From NCBI GenBank assembly GCA_022821685.1, contig JAJEDD010000042.1:1-64000 (forward strand): DNA of 64,000 bases, written 5' to 3'. Positions within the stretch are counted from its first letter, which is position 1; each line of letters begins with the position of its first letter. The translations under genes and the position numbers were made by a program. This DNA comes from Acidimicrobiia bacterium. Lineage in GTDB: Bacteria > Actinomycetota > Acidimicrobiia > Acidimicrobiales > Aldehydirespiratoraceae. Below, piece by piece: positions 8,673 through 16,445 of the stretch. The notes beneath the pieces were generated by a model. It was not told where the DNA came from, did not search any database, and saw nothing but the letters and a program-made list of their open reading frames with translations.

Positions 8673-8724
8673 ACCGCAGATTATACCCGAGTGATACCGC
8701 AAAAAATACTCATCCCATACCGCA
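8671..8724 (-). promoter_or_regulatory. Promoter with three 8-nt iterons upstream of the DUF4143 gene
   Basis: On the plus strand ATACCGCA occurs at 8671-8678, 8694-8701 and 8717-8724, exactly 23 nt apart. TATAAT (complement of 8680-8685) lies between the first two copies and the ATG at 8672 overlaps the first copy. A protein binding the repeats would cover the promoter and start codon. Confidence 0.6.
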
Positions 8725-9085
8725 GAATAGACCGCTCAGCCGCGACCGTGATTGAGGGGTCAGTAAGGCCGCACAGATCGCAGCCGCACGCGGTGTGCTT
8801 AGCGTGCTGCCGGAGTACGACCGCCTCGCGAAGGAGCTTGACGACTGACGGCGTCACCCTCGGCGGGGCTGGCGCACTCCTAGATTTCCTGGCGCAGCCC
8901 CGTTGGGACCACCACTTGGCATGGTCTCGCGCCTACAGTCGAGCCGTGACCAGATCGGCGCAGCGACCACCGGTCCAGGGCACTGGGAACCTATCGGCAC
9001 GCTCTCAGTTGTGCGTGATCGAGAAGCCCGCAGGCACCTTTTCCTGTCACACGTTCCATGTATTGTCGTTTCATCTAGTTGAGTG
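8725..9085. other. Gene-poor gap between DUF4143 ATPase and methyltransferase
   Basis: No convincing gene. A short open stretch (8756-8848, plus strand) would encode an Ala-rich helix ending LPEYDRLAKELDD and may be the tail of a lost gene; it has no clear start. An 8-bp inverted repeat, CGGGGCTG at 8864-8871 and CAGCCCCG at 8895-8902, could form a hairpin. The stretch near 9060-9085 is A/T-richer and probably holds the methyltransferase promoter. Confidence 0.35.
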
Positions 9086-10270
9086 ATGCCACAGCCATAT
9101 GGAGGGGACGTGGGACCACCCAGGGACAACGAGCAGGTGACGATGCTCGAGGAGGCTCCGACCGTCGAGGCGTACGCCTCGCATTCGTCGGGCCTGGCGA
9201 ATCGAACGATCACCAGTATCGACCTTTTCGCAGGGGCGGGTGGCCTCAGCCTCGGCTTCCACCTAGCCGACTTGGGCTACCTGCCCGTATTCGCGGTTGA
9301 GCACGAGAACGCGGCCGCAGCAACCTTCGCTCGCAACTTCGGGTGTGAGGTCTTCGACGGCGACATCGAATTCGGGCCGGACTATCCCGAAGCCGATCTG
9401 ATCGTGGGCGGGCCGCCGTGTCAGGGATTCAGTCCACTCGGTCGAGATCGTGACGACGAGAGCCGGGCGCAACTCAACGGCCTGTGGAAGTACTTCCTCG
9501 ATGCCGTGCGCACGATCCGCCCGAAAGCCTTCGTCATCGAGAACGTCCGCGAGTTCCAGCGCTCAGCAGAGTTCGCCGAACTGATCCGCCTGCTAGAGAC
9601 AGACACCGAACTCAAGACATACACGCCAGCATTCGGCGTGCTGAACGCGGCCAACTACGGAGTCCCTCAGATTCGCCATCGCGGGATTTTGGTCGCGGTA
9701 CGCGGCCATGACGGGAACCTGCCGTGGCCGCCTGAGCCGCTTTGGGGGCCCGACTCGGCCGAGTGCCGCCCTTACGTCACAGTGAGAGAGACGATTGGCG
9801 ACCTGCCAACCCATACCACGGGGACCGAGCCCTACTTCACCGAAGCTGGCCAGCACCTCCACTTCGGACGCCGACCGCGACCGGAATCGCTGGAGCGGTA
9901 CCGGGCCATCCCCCCCGGCGGCAACCGGTTCGACCTGATGCGGAATCGTCCGGACATCACGCCGCCATGCTGGGCCAACAAGCCGACCGGCACGACAGAC
10001 GTGATGGGCCGTCTCTGGTGGGACCGCCCCTCTGCAACGATCCGTACCGAGTTCTTCAAGCCTGAGAAGGGCCGATACCTGCACCCCACCGAGGACCGAG
10101 TGATCTCGCACCGCGAGGGCGCTCGCCTGCAGTCCTTTCCGGACTGGTACCTGTTCGAGGGAACCAAGATCGAGATCGCCCGCCAGATCGGCAACGCGGT
10201 GCCACCGCTGCTCGGAGCGGCCATCGCGCGGTACGTCTACGAACACGCCTTCGCCCCTAGAGCCGGTTGA
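9086..10270 (+). CDS. C5-cytosine DNA methyltransferase of a type II restriction-modification system
   Basis: About 394 residues with ordered C5-MTase motifs: I DLFAGAGGLSLGF, IV GGPPCQGFS with the catalytic Cys, VI ENVREF, VIII QIRHRGILVAV, and X RQIGNAVPP. It transfers methyl groups from AdoMet to cytosine at the site cut by the partner. The next gene is a NaeI-type endonuclease whose ATG overlaps this stop (TGATG, 10268-10272), so the modification gene is made first and the nuclease is coupled to it. If specificity matches NaeI, the target would be GCCGGC. The start is uncertain: GTG 9083 and ATG 9086 are both upstream of the domain, and ATG 9143 is also possible. Confidence 0.92.
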   Translation: MPQPYGGDVGPPRDNEQVTMLEEAPTVEAYASHSSGLANRTITSIDLFAGAGGLSLGFHLADLGYLPVFAVEHENAAAATFARNFGCEVFDGDIEFGPDYPEADLIVGGPPCQGFSPLGRDRDDESRAQLNGLWKYFLDAVRTIRPKAFVIENVREFQRSAEFAELIRLLETDTELKTYTPAFGVLNAANYGVPQIRHRGILVAVRGHDGNLPWPPEPLWGPDSAECRPYVTVRETIGDLPTHTTGTEPYFTEAGQHLHFGRRPRPESLERYRAIPPGGNRFDLMRNRPDITPPCWANKPTGTTDVMGRLWWDRPSATIRTEFFKPEKGRYLHPTEDRVISHREGARLQSFPDWYLFEGTKIEIARQIGNAVPPLLGAAIARYVYEHAFAPRAG

Positions 10271-11160
10271 TGCCGTTGGACCCGTCGCTCGCCCGTGCAG
10301 TCGGTTGGTTCCGTTCGCAGCCGCAGATGGTGGAGCGGTGCGGTGATGTCATCCGCCAGAGCTTCGACGAGGTGTTCGACGGGCAGAGGACCGGCCGGTA
10401 CCGGCTCAACCAACTATCGCCAGTAGAGAAGACCCATATCGGCACAAGGGTCGAGATCCGGATCCAGGATGAGTTCAGCCTTCAGCGCGGTCGCCGGATG
10501 GACTACCTCGTAGACGGTCAAGAAGTGGACGCGAAGTGGTCAATACGATCGCGCGGGTGGATGATCCCGAGGGAAGCGGTGGGAGAACTCTGTCTGTGCA
10601 TGACCGCCGATGACGATCACTCGGCATTCTCAGTAGGAATTGTCCGAGCCGACGATGCGAACCTTCGAACCAGCGCCAACCAGGACAAGAAGCGACAGTT
10701 CAACGACGAGGGGATGGCGGCGATGGCCTGGCTGGCAAACCCCGGCGTTCTGCCCGAGAATCTTCTCCTGCACCTGAGCAAGGATGCCCGCTCCGCAATC
10801 CTCAACCACGACTTGAGCGGGCAGCAGCGTGTGAACCAGTTGTTCCGCCGAGTTCACAACAGAGTCGTACGCCGCGAGGTCGTTCTGACCGTTGCGCGGC
10901 AACACGACGGACCGAAACGCGTCCGAGATGCCCGTAAGGCTCTCCAGCCGGAAGGAATCATCGTGCTGGGCCACCAGGGGAGCCATCCCCGCATCGCCGA
11001 GGGCCTCAGGATCGCCGCTCCCCCCAAGGGATCCTGGATTGCCGCCAGAGTGGTGAGGGCAGAGCCAGACGACCCTGACTCCGTTGTGATTGCCAATGAA
11101 CCATGGCGACTGGCCACTCCAGACGATCCAGCTTGCGCGGGTCCGCTCAACTACCGGTAG
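10270..11160 (+). CDS. NaeI-type type II restriction endonuclease
   Basis: 296-residue protein closely following the NaeI layout. The N-terminal endonuclease domain shows IQDEF, MDYLVDG and VDAKWS, matching the catalytic Glu, Asp and Asp-x-Lys set of NaeI. The C-terminal half contains GQQRVNQLFRRVHNRVVRREV, corresponding to the DNA-binding (topoisomerase-like) domain by which NaeI binds a second effector site. Known NaeI cuts GCCGGC and needs two sites; this specificity is inferred by homology only. The length is close to the ~317 residues of NaeI and nothing looks broken. It is translationally coupled to the upstream methyltransferase. No controller gene or Vsr-type repair gene is present. 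Confidence 0.85.
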   Translation: MPLDPSLARAVGWFRSQPQMVERCGDVIRQSFDEVFDGQRTGRYRLNQLSPVEKTHIGTRVEIRIQDEFSLQRGRRMDYLVDGQEVDAKWSIRSRGWMIPREAVGELCLCMTADDDHSAFSVGIVRADDANLRTSANQDKKRQFNDEGMAAMAWLANPGVLPENLLLHLSKDARSAILNHDLSGQQRVNQLFRRVHNRVVRREVVLTVARQHDGPKRVRDARKALQPEGIIVLGHQGSHPRIAEGLRIAAPPKGSWIAARVVRAEPDDPDSVVIANEPWRLATPDDPACAGPLNYR

Positions 11161-11179
11161 ACCGTGACCTGACTGCGGA

Positions 11180-11330
11180 CAGGGAGCAGGAGTCTCCTTA
11201 CCGCGGCGCCGCCAGGCGGTCCACCCGTGTCGGCCGTCAGGGTCCTCGGCGAAGCTGAAGTGCCCTCGTTGCGGGCCTGGGGCTTCCACCGCCACGCCTG
11301 GAGACGACCCCAAGGGGGATGACCTCCACC
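11180..11330 (-). pseudogene. Remnant of a second DUF4143 ATPase, internally deleted
   Basis: On the minus strand, reading two frames, fragments match the intact ATPase at 7398-8672: SSPGVAVEAPGP parallels SSPAVAVEGPRA before its Walker A, and RNEGTSASPRTLTADT parallels RNEGTSASARTLTTDT from the middle of that protein. In the intact gene these segments are about 200 codons apart; here they are adjacent. The nucleotide match is also visible directly (for example GAAGTGCCCTCGTT at both loci). The copy is therefore a decayed paralogue left by a deletion. Confidence 0.72.
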
Positions 11331-11550
11331 GGTGGATGCGACAGGTCGGCCATGATGGCCGGTCGACCAGTCTTGACCGAACGGCTGTGACGATGCCCTC
11401 GCGTGCGCTCCCCGGACACTCAAGGTGAATTTCCGGAAATCTCGGGTGTTTCTGGCGTGGCGATCATGACACAGCAGCAATCGACCGCGATCTTGCAGGA
11501 CCGCCGGTCGCATCAGCGTCGACTTGATGCTCGGCCGTGAGTCTGAATGC

Positions 11551-11742
11551 CACGGAGGAGCGGCGGGAAGCGGCACGACCGGCGCGGTGGCTTCCCAGCT
11601 TGACCGTCGATTCATCATGGTCGACAACAATCCCGAGGCCTACTAGGTCATGCGCAGCCGACTCGGCAACGGAGGGCTGCTGACGTCTATCGAGTACCTG
11701 GATCTGAGCGCCGACCAGCGCTCGGAGCGGACCGTTGCCTGA
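11551..11742 (+). pseudogene. C-terminal remnant of an adenine/N4-type DNA methyltransferase with internal amber codon
   Basis: The plus-strand frame reads GSGTTGAVASQLDRRFIMVD then NNPEAY, the AdoMet-binding motif I and following strand (xDxNPEA) that end many beta-class site-specific DNA methyltransferases. A TAG (11644-11646) interrupts the frame, which continues as VMRSRLGNGGLLTSIEYLDL and stops at 11740-11742, as expected for the family's last helix. No upstream half with the DPPY motif was found. This is a degraded second modification gene beside the NaeI-type system. Confidence 0.65.
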
Positions 11743-11922
11743 CCGGGGGATCGAAGACCCGGAGGTCACGCTCCTAGCTGAAATCGCTACGTCGCTTGAA
11801 GACCACCCCACGGGACGCTCCCCACCGAACGGTGCGAAGATTCGACAATCTTGGGGAAGAACCTCGCCCAGCGCTACTTTGTGGTTCAAGATTGGACAAT
11901 CTTTGGTGCTGGCGTCGAACCG

Positions 11923-12636
11923 CTAGGAAGCGGCCGTCATGAAGTTTTGGTATAGCTGGTTGGCGTTGGAGACGAAGCTCCTCATGTGGTGGTCGGCTTC
12001 GGCGGCTAGGGGGTCGATGGAGCCGGGGCCCAGGGTCGACTCCAACGCTTGGCGATAGGCGTCTATTTCGCCCCAGTTGCGTACGGTGTCGTCCTCTACC
12101 TCTACGTGGTACTGCATCGACCAGGCACACGGCCCTACTCGCATGGCCTGTACCCGGCACACCGGGGAGCTGGCCAGCACCACTGCATCGTCGGGCGGCT
12201 GGGCCACGGCTACCGAGTGCCACTGCAGGGCTTGCTGTCGGTCGGGCATCTGATCGAATATCGGGTCGGTCCTGCCCTCGGGGGTCAGCTGTACCGGCAG
12301 CACTCCGATCTCGGGCGGGCGCTGCGGGCCGCAGGTGCCGCCCAGGGCGTCGGCCAGCAGCTGATGACCGAGGCACACCCCCAGGAAGGGGCGCTGAAGC
12401 TCGCGCACCCAGCGCCGTATGGCCTGCTTCTCGGGCACCAGCCACGGATGCTCCTCCACATCCCACACGTCCATCGGTCCGCCCATGACCCACATGGCGT
12501 CGTAGTCCTCCAGCGGCGGGATGAGCTCGCCCTCGTCCAGCTCGACCGCGGTCCACTCGATGCCGTCTTCTCTCAGGAAGTCGCGCAGGCGGCCGGGATG
12601 CTCGCAGTCGATGTGTTGCAACACGAGCAATCGCAT
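11923..12636 (-). CDS. Class I glutamine amidotransferase (GMP synthase-like)
   Basis: 237-residue stand-alone GATase1 domain. The nucleophile is Cys in GVCLGHQLLADALGG and the His-Glu pair is in QYHVEVE, completing the triad. Such proteins (annotated GuaA-like amidotransferases) hydrolyse glutamine or gamma-glutamyl compounds; the acceptor partner is unknown and none is encoded next to it. A TAGCGT box ends 6 nt before the ATG at 12636, so the message is probably leaderless and the gene is its own unit. The last ~35 residues (DHHMRSFVSNANQLYQNFM) form a helical tail beyond the fold. Confidence 0.87.
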   Translation of the reverse strand: MRLLVLQHIDCEHPGRLRDFLREDGIEWTAVELDEGELIPPLEDYDAMWVMGGPMDVWDVEEHPWLVPEKQAIRRWVRELQRPFLGVCLGHQLLADALGGTCGPQRPPEIGVLPVQLTPEGRTDPIFDQMPDRQQALQWHSVAVAQPPDDAVVLASSPVCRVQAMRVGPCAWSMQYHVEVEDDTVRNWGEIDAYRQALESTLGPGSIDPLAAEADHHMRSFVSNANQLYQNFMTAAS

Positions 12637-12642
12637 CCGACG

Positions 12643-12648
12643 ACGCTA
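12643..12648 (-). promoter_or_regulatory. -10 box of the amidotransferase gene, leaderless
   Basis: TAGCGT on the minus strand, 6 nt before the ATG at 12636. Confidence 0.5.
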
Positions 12649-12786
12649 CCGCAGCCGCCTGACCGCTTCAGGTGGAGCGAACTGCGACCCGACAGGACTC
12701 GCGTCGATTTGCGCTCGCCCTCAAGCAGACCGCCGGCACCGCCGGATTCGCTCTGGAGCATGGCCACCATATGGGCCGGCCACGCT

Positions 12787-13443
12787 TCAGGTGGACAGGT
12801 CTGGCACTGGGGCTACCTGGTAGGCCAACTCGAGCGATGGCAGGCCGGGACCGGACAGCTCGGCGCTGAAGGCGGCGCTCGGGCGGATTCCGCCGATGAC
12901 CGGCACCGTGCCGGTGAAGGCCACGAAGCAGCCCGGCGGGCGGCCGGCCCATGGTATGGCCGCCACCAACTCCAGCGGATGCAGGTTGGTGGCCGCCGAT
13001 CCGTGCTGGTACTGCTCGCCGCCGTCGATGCGGCTTTGCAGCACGAGATCGTCCCAGCGGTCGCCCACCTCGGCCGCCGACCAGCCCGACCGGGCCACCG
13101 GCTTGGGGCACACCCCCTTGGAGGCGGTGATGTCGACTGCTTCCAGGGTCCGGTCGGTGTGATCGGACCCGAGCGTCACGAACGTCTCGCCCCCGTCGAC
13201 CACCACCGCTATCTCGGCCTCACCCGACGTGTTGCGTCCGGACACCTCGATCAACGGGTCCTGGGTAATCAACCACGGCGGGAACACCATGAACAGCGGG
13301 ATGCTGGCCGGCCGGGGCACGCCCAAGGCAGCCAGTTCGTCGATGTGGTGCTCGACCGCGGCCCGGTCCCGACCCGCGTAGCCGATCACCACCAAGGCGT
13401 CGGGCTCGAAGGTGCGCTCGACCCCGCCGACGGTCAGCCGCAC
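12787..13443 (-). CDS. DUF2848 family protein
   Basis: 218-residue protein with the features I associate with DUF2848: an N-terminal RTFEPDALVVIGYAGRD segment, the central EVSGRNTSGEAEIAVVVD and LGSDHTDRTLEA, and a C-terminal FTGTVP. The fold is probably related to fumarylacetoacetate hydrolase-like enzymes, with SDHTDR supplying acidic and His residues, but no reaction is known to me. The start is GTG 13443; there is no good Shine-Dalgarno. It is the last gene of a minus-strand group with a cupin and an M24 peptidase-like protein, separated from them by a degraded dispersed repeat. The group could process a small amide or amino-acid derivative. Confidence 0.75.
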   Translation of the reverse strand: MRLTVGGVERTFEPDALVVIGYAGRDRAAVEHHIDELAALGVPRPASIPLFMVFPPWLITQDPLIEVSGRNTSGEAEIAVVVDGGETFVTLGSDHTDRTLEAVDITASKGVCPKPVARSGWSAAEVGDRWDDLVLQSRIDGGEQYQHGSAATNLHPLELVAAIPWAGRPPGCFVAFTGTVPVIGGIRPSAAFSAELSGPGLPSLELAYQVAPVPDLST

Positions 13444-13464
13444 GACCTGACCGCCGACGGCCCA

Positions 13465-13588
13465 AGCGAGCGGGCCAGCTGGTGAGAGTCTGTCGAGTTG
13501 CAGTCGTGCTTCTCCCGTTCACTACTGCAGCGCTGGCAGGCTGTTCGGGCCGCGGCCTCGCCCGTATGGACCACCGTCACTCGCCTGC
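13465..13588 (-). repeat. Dispersed repeat copy B (strongly degraded)
   Basis: Reverse copy. It retains GGTGAGAGTCTGT (13481 on), TTCTCCCGTTC and GGCCGCGGCCTCGCCCGTATG; the middle of the core is mutated. It lies between the DUF2848 and cupin genes. Confidence 0.6.
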
Positions 13589-13591
13589 CGG

Positions 13592-13966
13592 CTACGGGTT
13601 GTAGCCGCCGGTGCGGAACTCCACCATCAGCACTCCCGACTCGCTGCGCCACGGGCCATGCGGCATGCCCGGCGGGCGGCAGGCGTACATGCCAGCGCTG
13701 AAGGTCTCGCCTAGGCGCAGGTCGGTGAATGAGCCCTCCACGATGTACACCTCCTCCCAGAAGTGGTGGGTGAGCACGCCGTTGGGCGACGAGTCCACCC
13801 CGGGCGCGAAGCGCATCAGCCGGGTGTAGGCCCCGTCGGGCTGACCGTCGGTGGACAGGATCATCTCGTCGATGCCCTCCACCGGGCCGCCCGCGGGCCG
13901 CCAGGTTCCGTCGGGAATGTGGAATTCAAGCTCGGGCTTCTGTGCTGGCTCGGGCACTGCGCTCAT
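13592..13966 (-). CDS. Cupin-domain protein
   Basis: 124-residue single cupin. The motif THHFWEEVYIVEGSFTD provides the paired His and Glu of cupin motif 1, and PPGMPHGPW the His of motif 2, so a metal site is likely. The ATG at 13966 overlaps the stop of the upstream M24 gene as ATGA, showing translational coupling. Together with the M24-like and DUF2848 proteins it forms a small catabolic operon. It may be an isomerase, dioxygenase or sensor; the sequence does not decide. Confidence 0.82.
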   Translation of the reverse strand: MSAVPEPAQKPELEFHIPDGTWRPAGGPVEGIDEMILSTDGQPDGAYTRLMRFAPGVDSSPNGVLTHHFWEEVYIVEGSFTDLRLGETFSAGMYACRPPGMPHGPWRSESGVLMVEFRTGGYNP

Positions 13967-15216
13967 CCGATCTCGTAGACCTTCGGCTCCAGCCGATGGT
14001 TGATGTTGCGGGCGCCGTCGGTGGTGATCACGTAGGTGTCGCCCATGAACACGCCCTTGATGATGTCGGTGGTGCAGGGGTGGATCTCCACGCACAGCGC
14101 CATGTTGGGCTCGAGCACCACATCCTTGTCGGGGCGGTGCGACGTGCCCACGAACGGACCGGCGTCGATGGGGTTGAACACGCCGTGCACCAGCGGAGCC
14201 ACGATGGTGTAGCCCCTCTCGTTGATGATGCTGCCCGCGGCCCGCAGCTCCTTGGCGGTGCAGCCCGGCTTCAGCTCGGCCACGATCCGGTGGTAGGCCT
14301 CCAGCATCACGTCGAGCAGGTCGGCGTAGTCGGGCGGCGGCTTGGAGAACACCATCGCCTTGCCGGTCTGGGCCTCATAGCCGTGCCCGTCGCGGGCGCC
14401 GACCTCCATGAGCAGCACATCGTCGCCGGTGATGGTGCGCCCGATGGGCCGGGGCCGCTGGAAGCCGCTGGTGGGGTTGCTCATCGACTCGCTGCCGGCC
14501 AGCACCATGCAGGGGATCTCGCCCCGCTCGACGGCGATGGTGGAGTAGATGATCCGGAACAGGTCGTGCTCGGTCATGCCCGGACGCAGCTGCTCCATCA
14601 CCGCCACCTGGGTGGCGTCGCCGATGCGGGCCGCCTCCTCGAGGCAGGCGACCTCCTCGTCGGACAGCACCAGCCGCATCTTCCAGAACTCGTCGGAGTA
14701 CTCCTCGAAGGCGACATCGGGGAACGTGTCGGTGAGCGCAGCCCAATGGTCGCGAGACACCGACAGGTACGGGGTGGGGTTGATGATGCCCACCCGGCCC
14801 CGCTGCAGGCCCAATTCCTTGAGCCGATCGACCAGGATGGTGCGGGTGTTGAGCGCGCCCCGCACGTCACCGAATATCGAGCGGGTCACCCGGTCGGGCA
14901 GGCGGGCGTTGAGCCCGAGGATGGCCAGCGTCGGCTCGCCCTCGGCGGGGAAGATCACGAAGCTGTCGAGCTCCATCGTGCCCATGTAGTTGCTGATCCA
15001 GCGCACGTTGGCCCAGCCCCGGTCCCACAGATGGGCGGCGCCGGCCACCAGCAGGCAGTCGAGGTCGCGCTCGGCCATGAACCCCCGCACCAAGGCGTGG
15101 CGCCGCTCGAACTCGGCATCGGAGAACGCCGGCCAGTCGTACCAGTCGTGATTGATGGGATGGGGGTAGGTGATAGCCCTCGGCCCAAACTTCGATGCGG
15201 ACGTGTTATCGGTCAT
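13963..15216 (-). CDS. M24 family metallopeptidase-like protein (Xaa-Pro peptidase/creatinase fold)
   Basis: 417 residues. The N-terminal creatinase-type domain (~1-185, with WISNYMGTMELDSFVIFP) is followed by the pita-bread domain. Candidate metal ligands: acidic residues in LLMEVGARDGHGYEAQ, His in APLVHGVF, Glu in CVEIHP, and Asp in GDTYVITTDG, where peptidases usually have Glu. The first Asp position of true aminopeptidases seems changed (MEVGARD), so it may act on a small substrate, as creatinase or DddP-type enzymes do, rather than on peptides. It is the first gene of the M24-cupin-DUF2848 group. Substrate is unknown. Confidence 0.82.
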   Translation of the reverse strand: MTDNTSASKFGPRAITYPHPINHDWYDWPAFSDAEFERRHALVRGFMAERDLDCLLVAGAAHLWDRGWANVRWISNYMGTMELDSFVIFPAEGEPTLAILGLNARLPDRVTRSIFGDVRGALNTRTILVDRLKELGLQRGRVGIINPTPYLSVSRDHWAALTDTFPDVAFEEYSDEFWKMRLVLSDEEVACLEEAARIGDATQVAVMEQLRPGMTEHDLFRIIYSTIAVERGEIPCMVLAGSESMSNPTSGFQRPRPIGRTITGDDVLLMEVGARDGHGYEAQTGKAMVFSKPPPDYADLLDVMLEAYHRIVAELKPGCTAKELRAAGSIINERGYTIVAPLVHGVFNPIDAGPFVGTSHRPDKDVVLEPNMALCVEIHPCTTDIIKGVFMGDTYVITTDGARNINHRLEPKVYEIG

Positions 15217-15243
15217 GAACTCGCAGACTGCCAGTGGGTGAAC

Positions 15244-15756
15244 CTAACGCGTCCGGGCCAAGTTTGCTGTGCGGCGCTCGCGCTCTGCTCGGCGACGATA
15301 CCTCTCGGCAGCTCTGTAGTCTCGCCGAGCGAGAGCTGCGTCCGCCTTGTTGAGGAGCGTGCGTTCACTCTTGTCGCATCGCTGAGCACACCGCTCAAGC
15401 ACCCGACTACGCCAGCCCGAGACTTGAGCGTACAATCCGAAGCTCAATTCGGTCGAGGTGCTTCGCTCGCTGAGACCCGTTTGTTCGGCTCGCTGCATGA
15501 CGATACGCAGCCGTACATTTGCTGCGACACTTGCCGCCACACCCAGCGGCACAAACACAAGAATCCACCAGAACGCAAAGAGATTCAGGAGTCCAAACAC
15601 ACTCGCTATCCCTAGAAGGTGCATGAAATGTGACAGCGACATCAGGCCCGAGGCCAAGCCATCGCAACGATACCTCACGACCGTGCCATCAGACCATCTA
15701 GCCCGACGAAATGCACGCTCAATGATGCGCCAAGCCTTGCCTGTGAAGCCACGCAT
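15244..15756 (-). CDS. Small membrane protein of unknown function
   Basis: 170 residues, not recognised. A hydrophobic hairpin (LLGIASVFGLLNLFAFWWILVFVPLGVAASVAANV) gives two membrane helices after a ~45-residue basic N-terminus; the C-terminal ~90 residues are charged and Arg-rich (AERYRRRAERERR). GGAGG lies about 14 nt before ATG 15756; a TTG at 15777 is an alternative. The base composition is clearly lower in G+C than the neighbours, which suggests recent acquisition. It has no obvious partner. Confidence 0.5.
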   Translation of the reverse strand: MRGFTGKAWRIIERAFRRARWSDGTVVRYRCDGLASGLMSLSHFMHLLGIASVFGLLNLFAFWWILVFVPLGVAASVAANVRLRIVMQRAEQTGLSERSTSTELSFGLYAQVSGWRSRVLERCAQRCDKSERTLLNKADAALARRDYRAAERYRRRAERERRTANLARTR

Positions 15757-15820
15757 GTGTGTGAAATACACCTCCAACTACCTGTTAATTTGCTTGACTG
15801 AACACGGCATTTGCTCGGCG

Positions 15821-16195
15821 TCATGATGCCACCAGGACGGCCTCGGCCAAGGGGCTCTCGATCGTGGGGCCGGAAGGCATCGAGACCTCGCCGCCTGACA
15901 GGCTGATCGCTATGCGGCCGAGGACGGTCACGCCTGCATGAGCCATGACTTCGCTGACGATCCGCTCGATCGAGCCTGCGGCCTCGGGCTGGGCGCCGCT
16001 AAGGCCCGTCATGGAGAAATCAAGCTTGATCGAGGCGTCTCCCGACGATGCCGTGACTAGGAACTCTGTCACCTCGCTGTGGCTGCCGAGGAACTCCGTC
16101 GCCCGCTCGATGATCGCCTCAAGGGCATCCGCATCCAAGGGCTCGTCACAGATAAGGGGCGCCGTCACAACGATGTCGCCCCGATAGCTATCCAC
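15821..16195 (-). CDS. Hypothetical protein, partner of the small upstream gene
   Basis: 124 residues, no family recognised. It has alternating strands and helices (ALEAIIERATEFLGSHSEV, AISLSGGEVSMPSGP). GTG 16195 is chosen because GGAGG (complement of 16204-16208) stands 8 nt upstream and no other start has such a site. It overlaps the end of the preceding gene by 8 nt, so the two are translated together. If that gene is HicA-like, this could be its antitoxin or target partner, although it has no HicB signature. Function unknown. Confidence 0.55.
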   Translation of the reverse strand: MDSYRGDIVVTAPLICDEPLDADALEAIIERATEFLGSHSEVTEFLVTASSGDASIKLDFSMTGLSGAQPEAAGSIERIVSEVMAHAGVTVLGRIAISLSGGEVSMPSGPTIESPLAEAVLVAS

Positions 16196-16418
16196 GGTCG
16201 CCACCTCCGGTCCAACGAGCGCACTTCGAGAACTCGCGGCGCACCTGCGTGATCTGCCTTGGTTTGGTGATCCCGACAGCCACAATGATCATCTCATCAT
16301 ATGGGCATGGGCATCTGGCAAGGTAGGCGTGAGTAGCCCGACGAATCGTCCAGCCCCTGATCTCGGCCTGCCGCAGCAGCCTCTCCATCTTCGGATTCGG
16401 ATGCCTCGGCCTGGCCAC
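16188..16418 (-). CDS. Small basic HicA-like protein candidate
   Basis: 76-residue basic protein starting at GTG 16418. The pattern ERLLRQAEIRGWTIRRATHAYLARCPCP, followed by ITKPRQITQVRREFSKC, resembles the double-stranded-RNA-binding-like fold of HicA and related small proteins: helix, GW turn, beta hairpin, then a C-terminal helix. The catalytic His usual in HicA (GxHxxF) is not clear; THAYLARC is the nearest. It overlaps the next gene by 8 nt. The assignment rests on pattern only; it could be any small RNA-binding protein. Confidence 0.45.
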   Translation of the reverse strand: MARPRHPNPKMERLLRQAEIRGWTIRRATHAYLARCPCPYDEMIIVAVGITKPRQITQVRREFSKCARWTGGGDRG

Positions 16419-16445
16419 GGTTCGGCACGGTACAAGCGACTCCGG

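Larger units (their letters stand above)
11161..11922. other. Decayed region downstream of the NaeI-type gene
   Basis: 762 nt without an intact gene. Besides the two remnants annotated separately, I see only short open frames without start signals or family resemblance, and a lower G+C stretch near 11830-11910. It looks like a scar of earlier island content. Confidence 0.6.

Noticed and set aside
6358-11922. tRNA-Pro as attachment site of an integrated element
   Set aside because: No second copy of the tRNA 3' end was found at the right side of the island, and no integrase is present.
12660-12800. Short direct repeat CGCTTCAGGTGGA near 12665 and 12783
   Set aside because: Only about 13 nt and a single pair; it probably reflects a small duplication of the DUF2848 gene end and shows no further structure.
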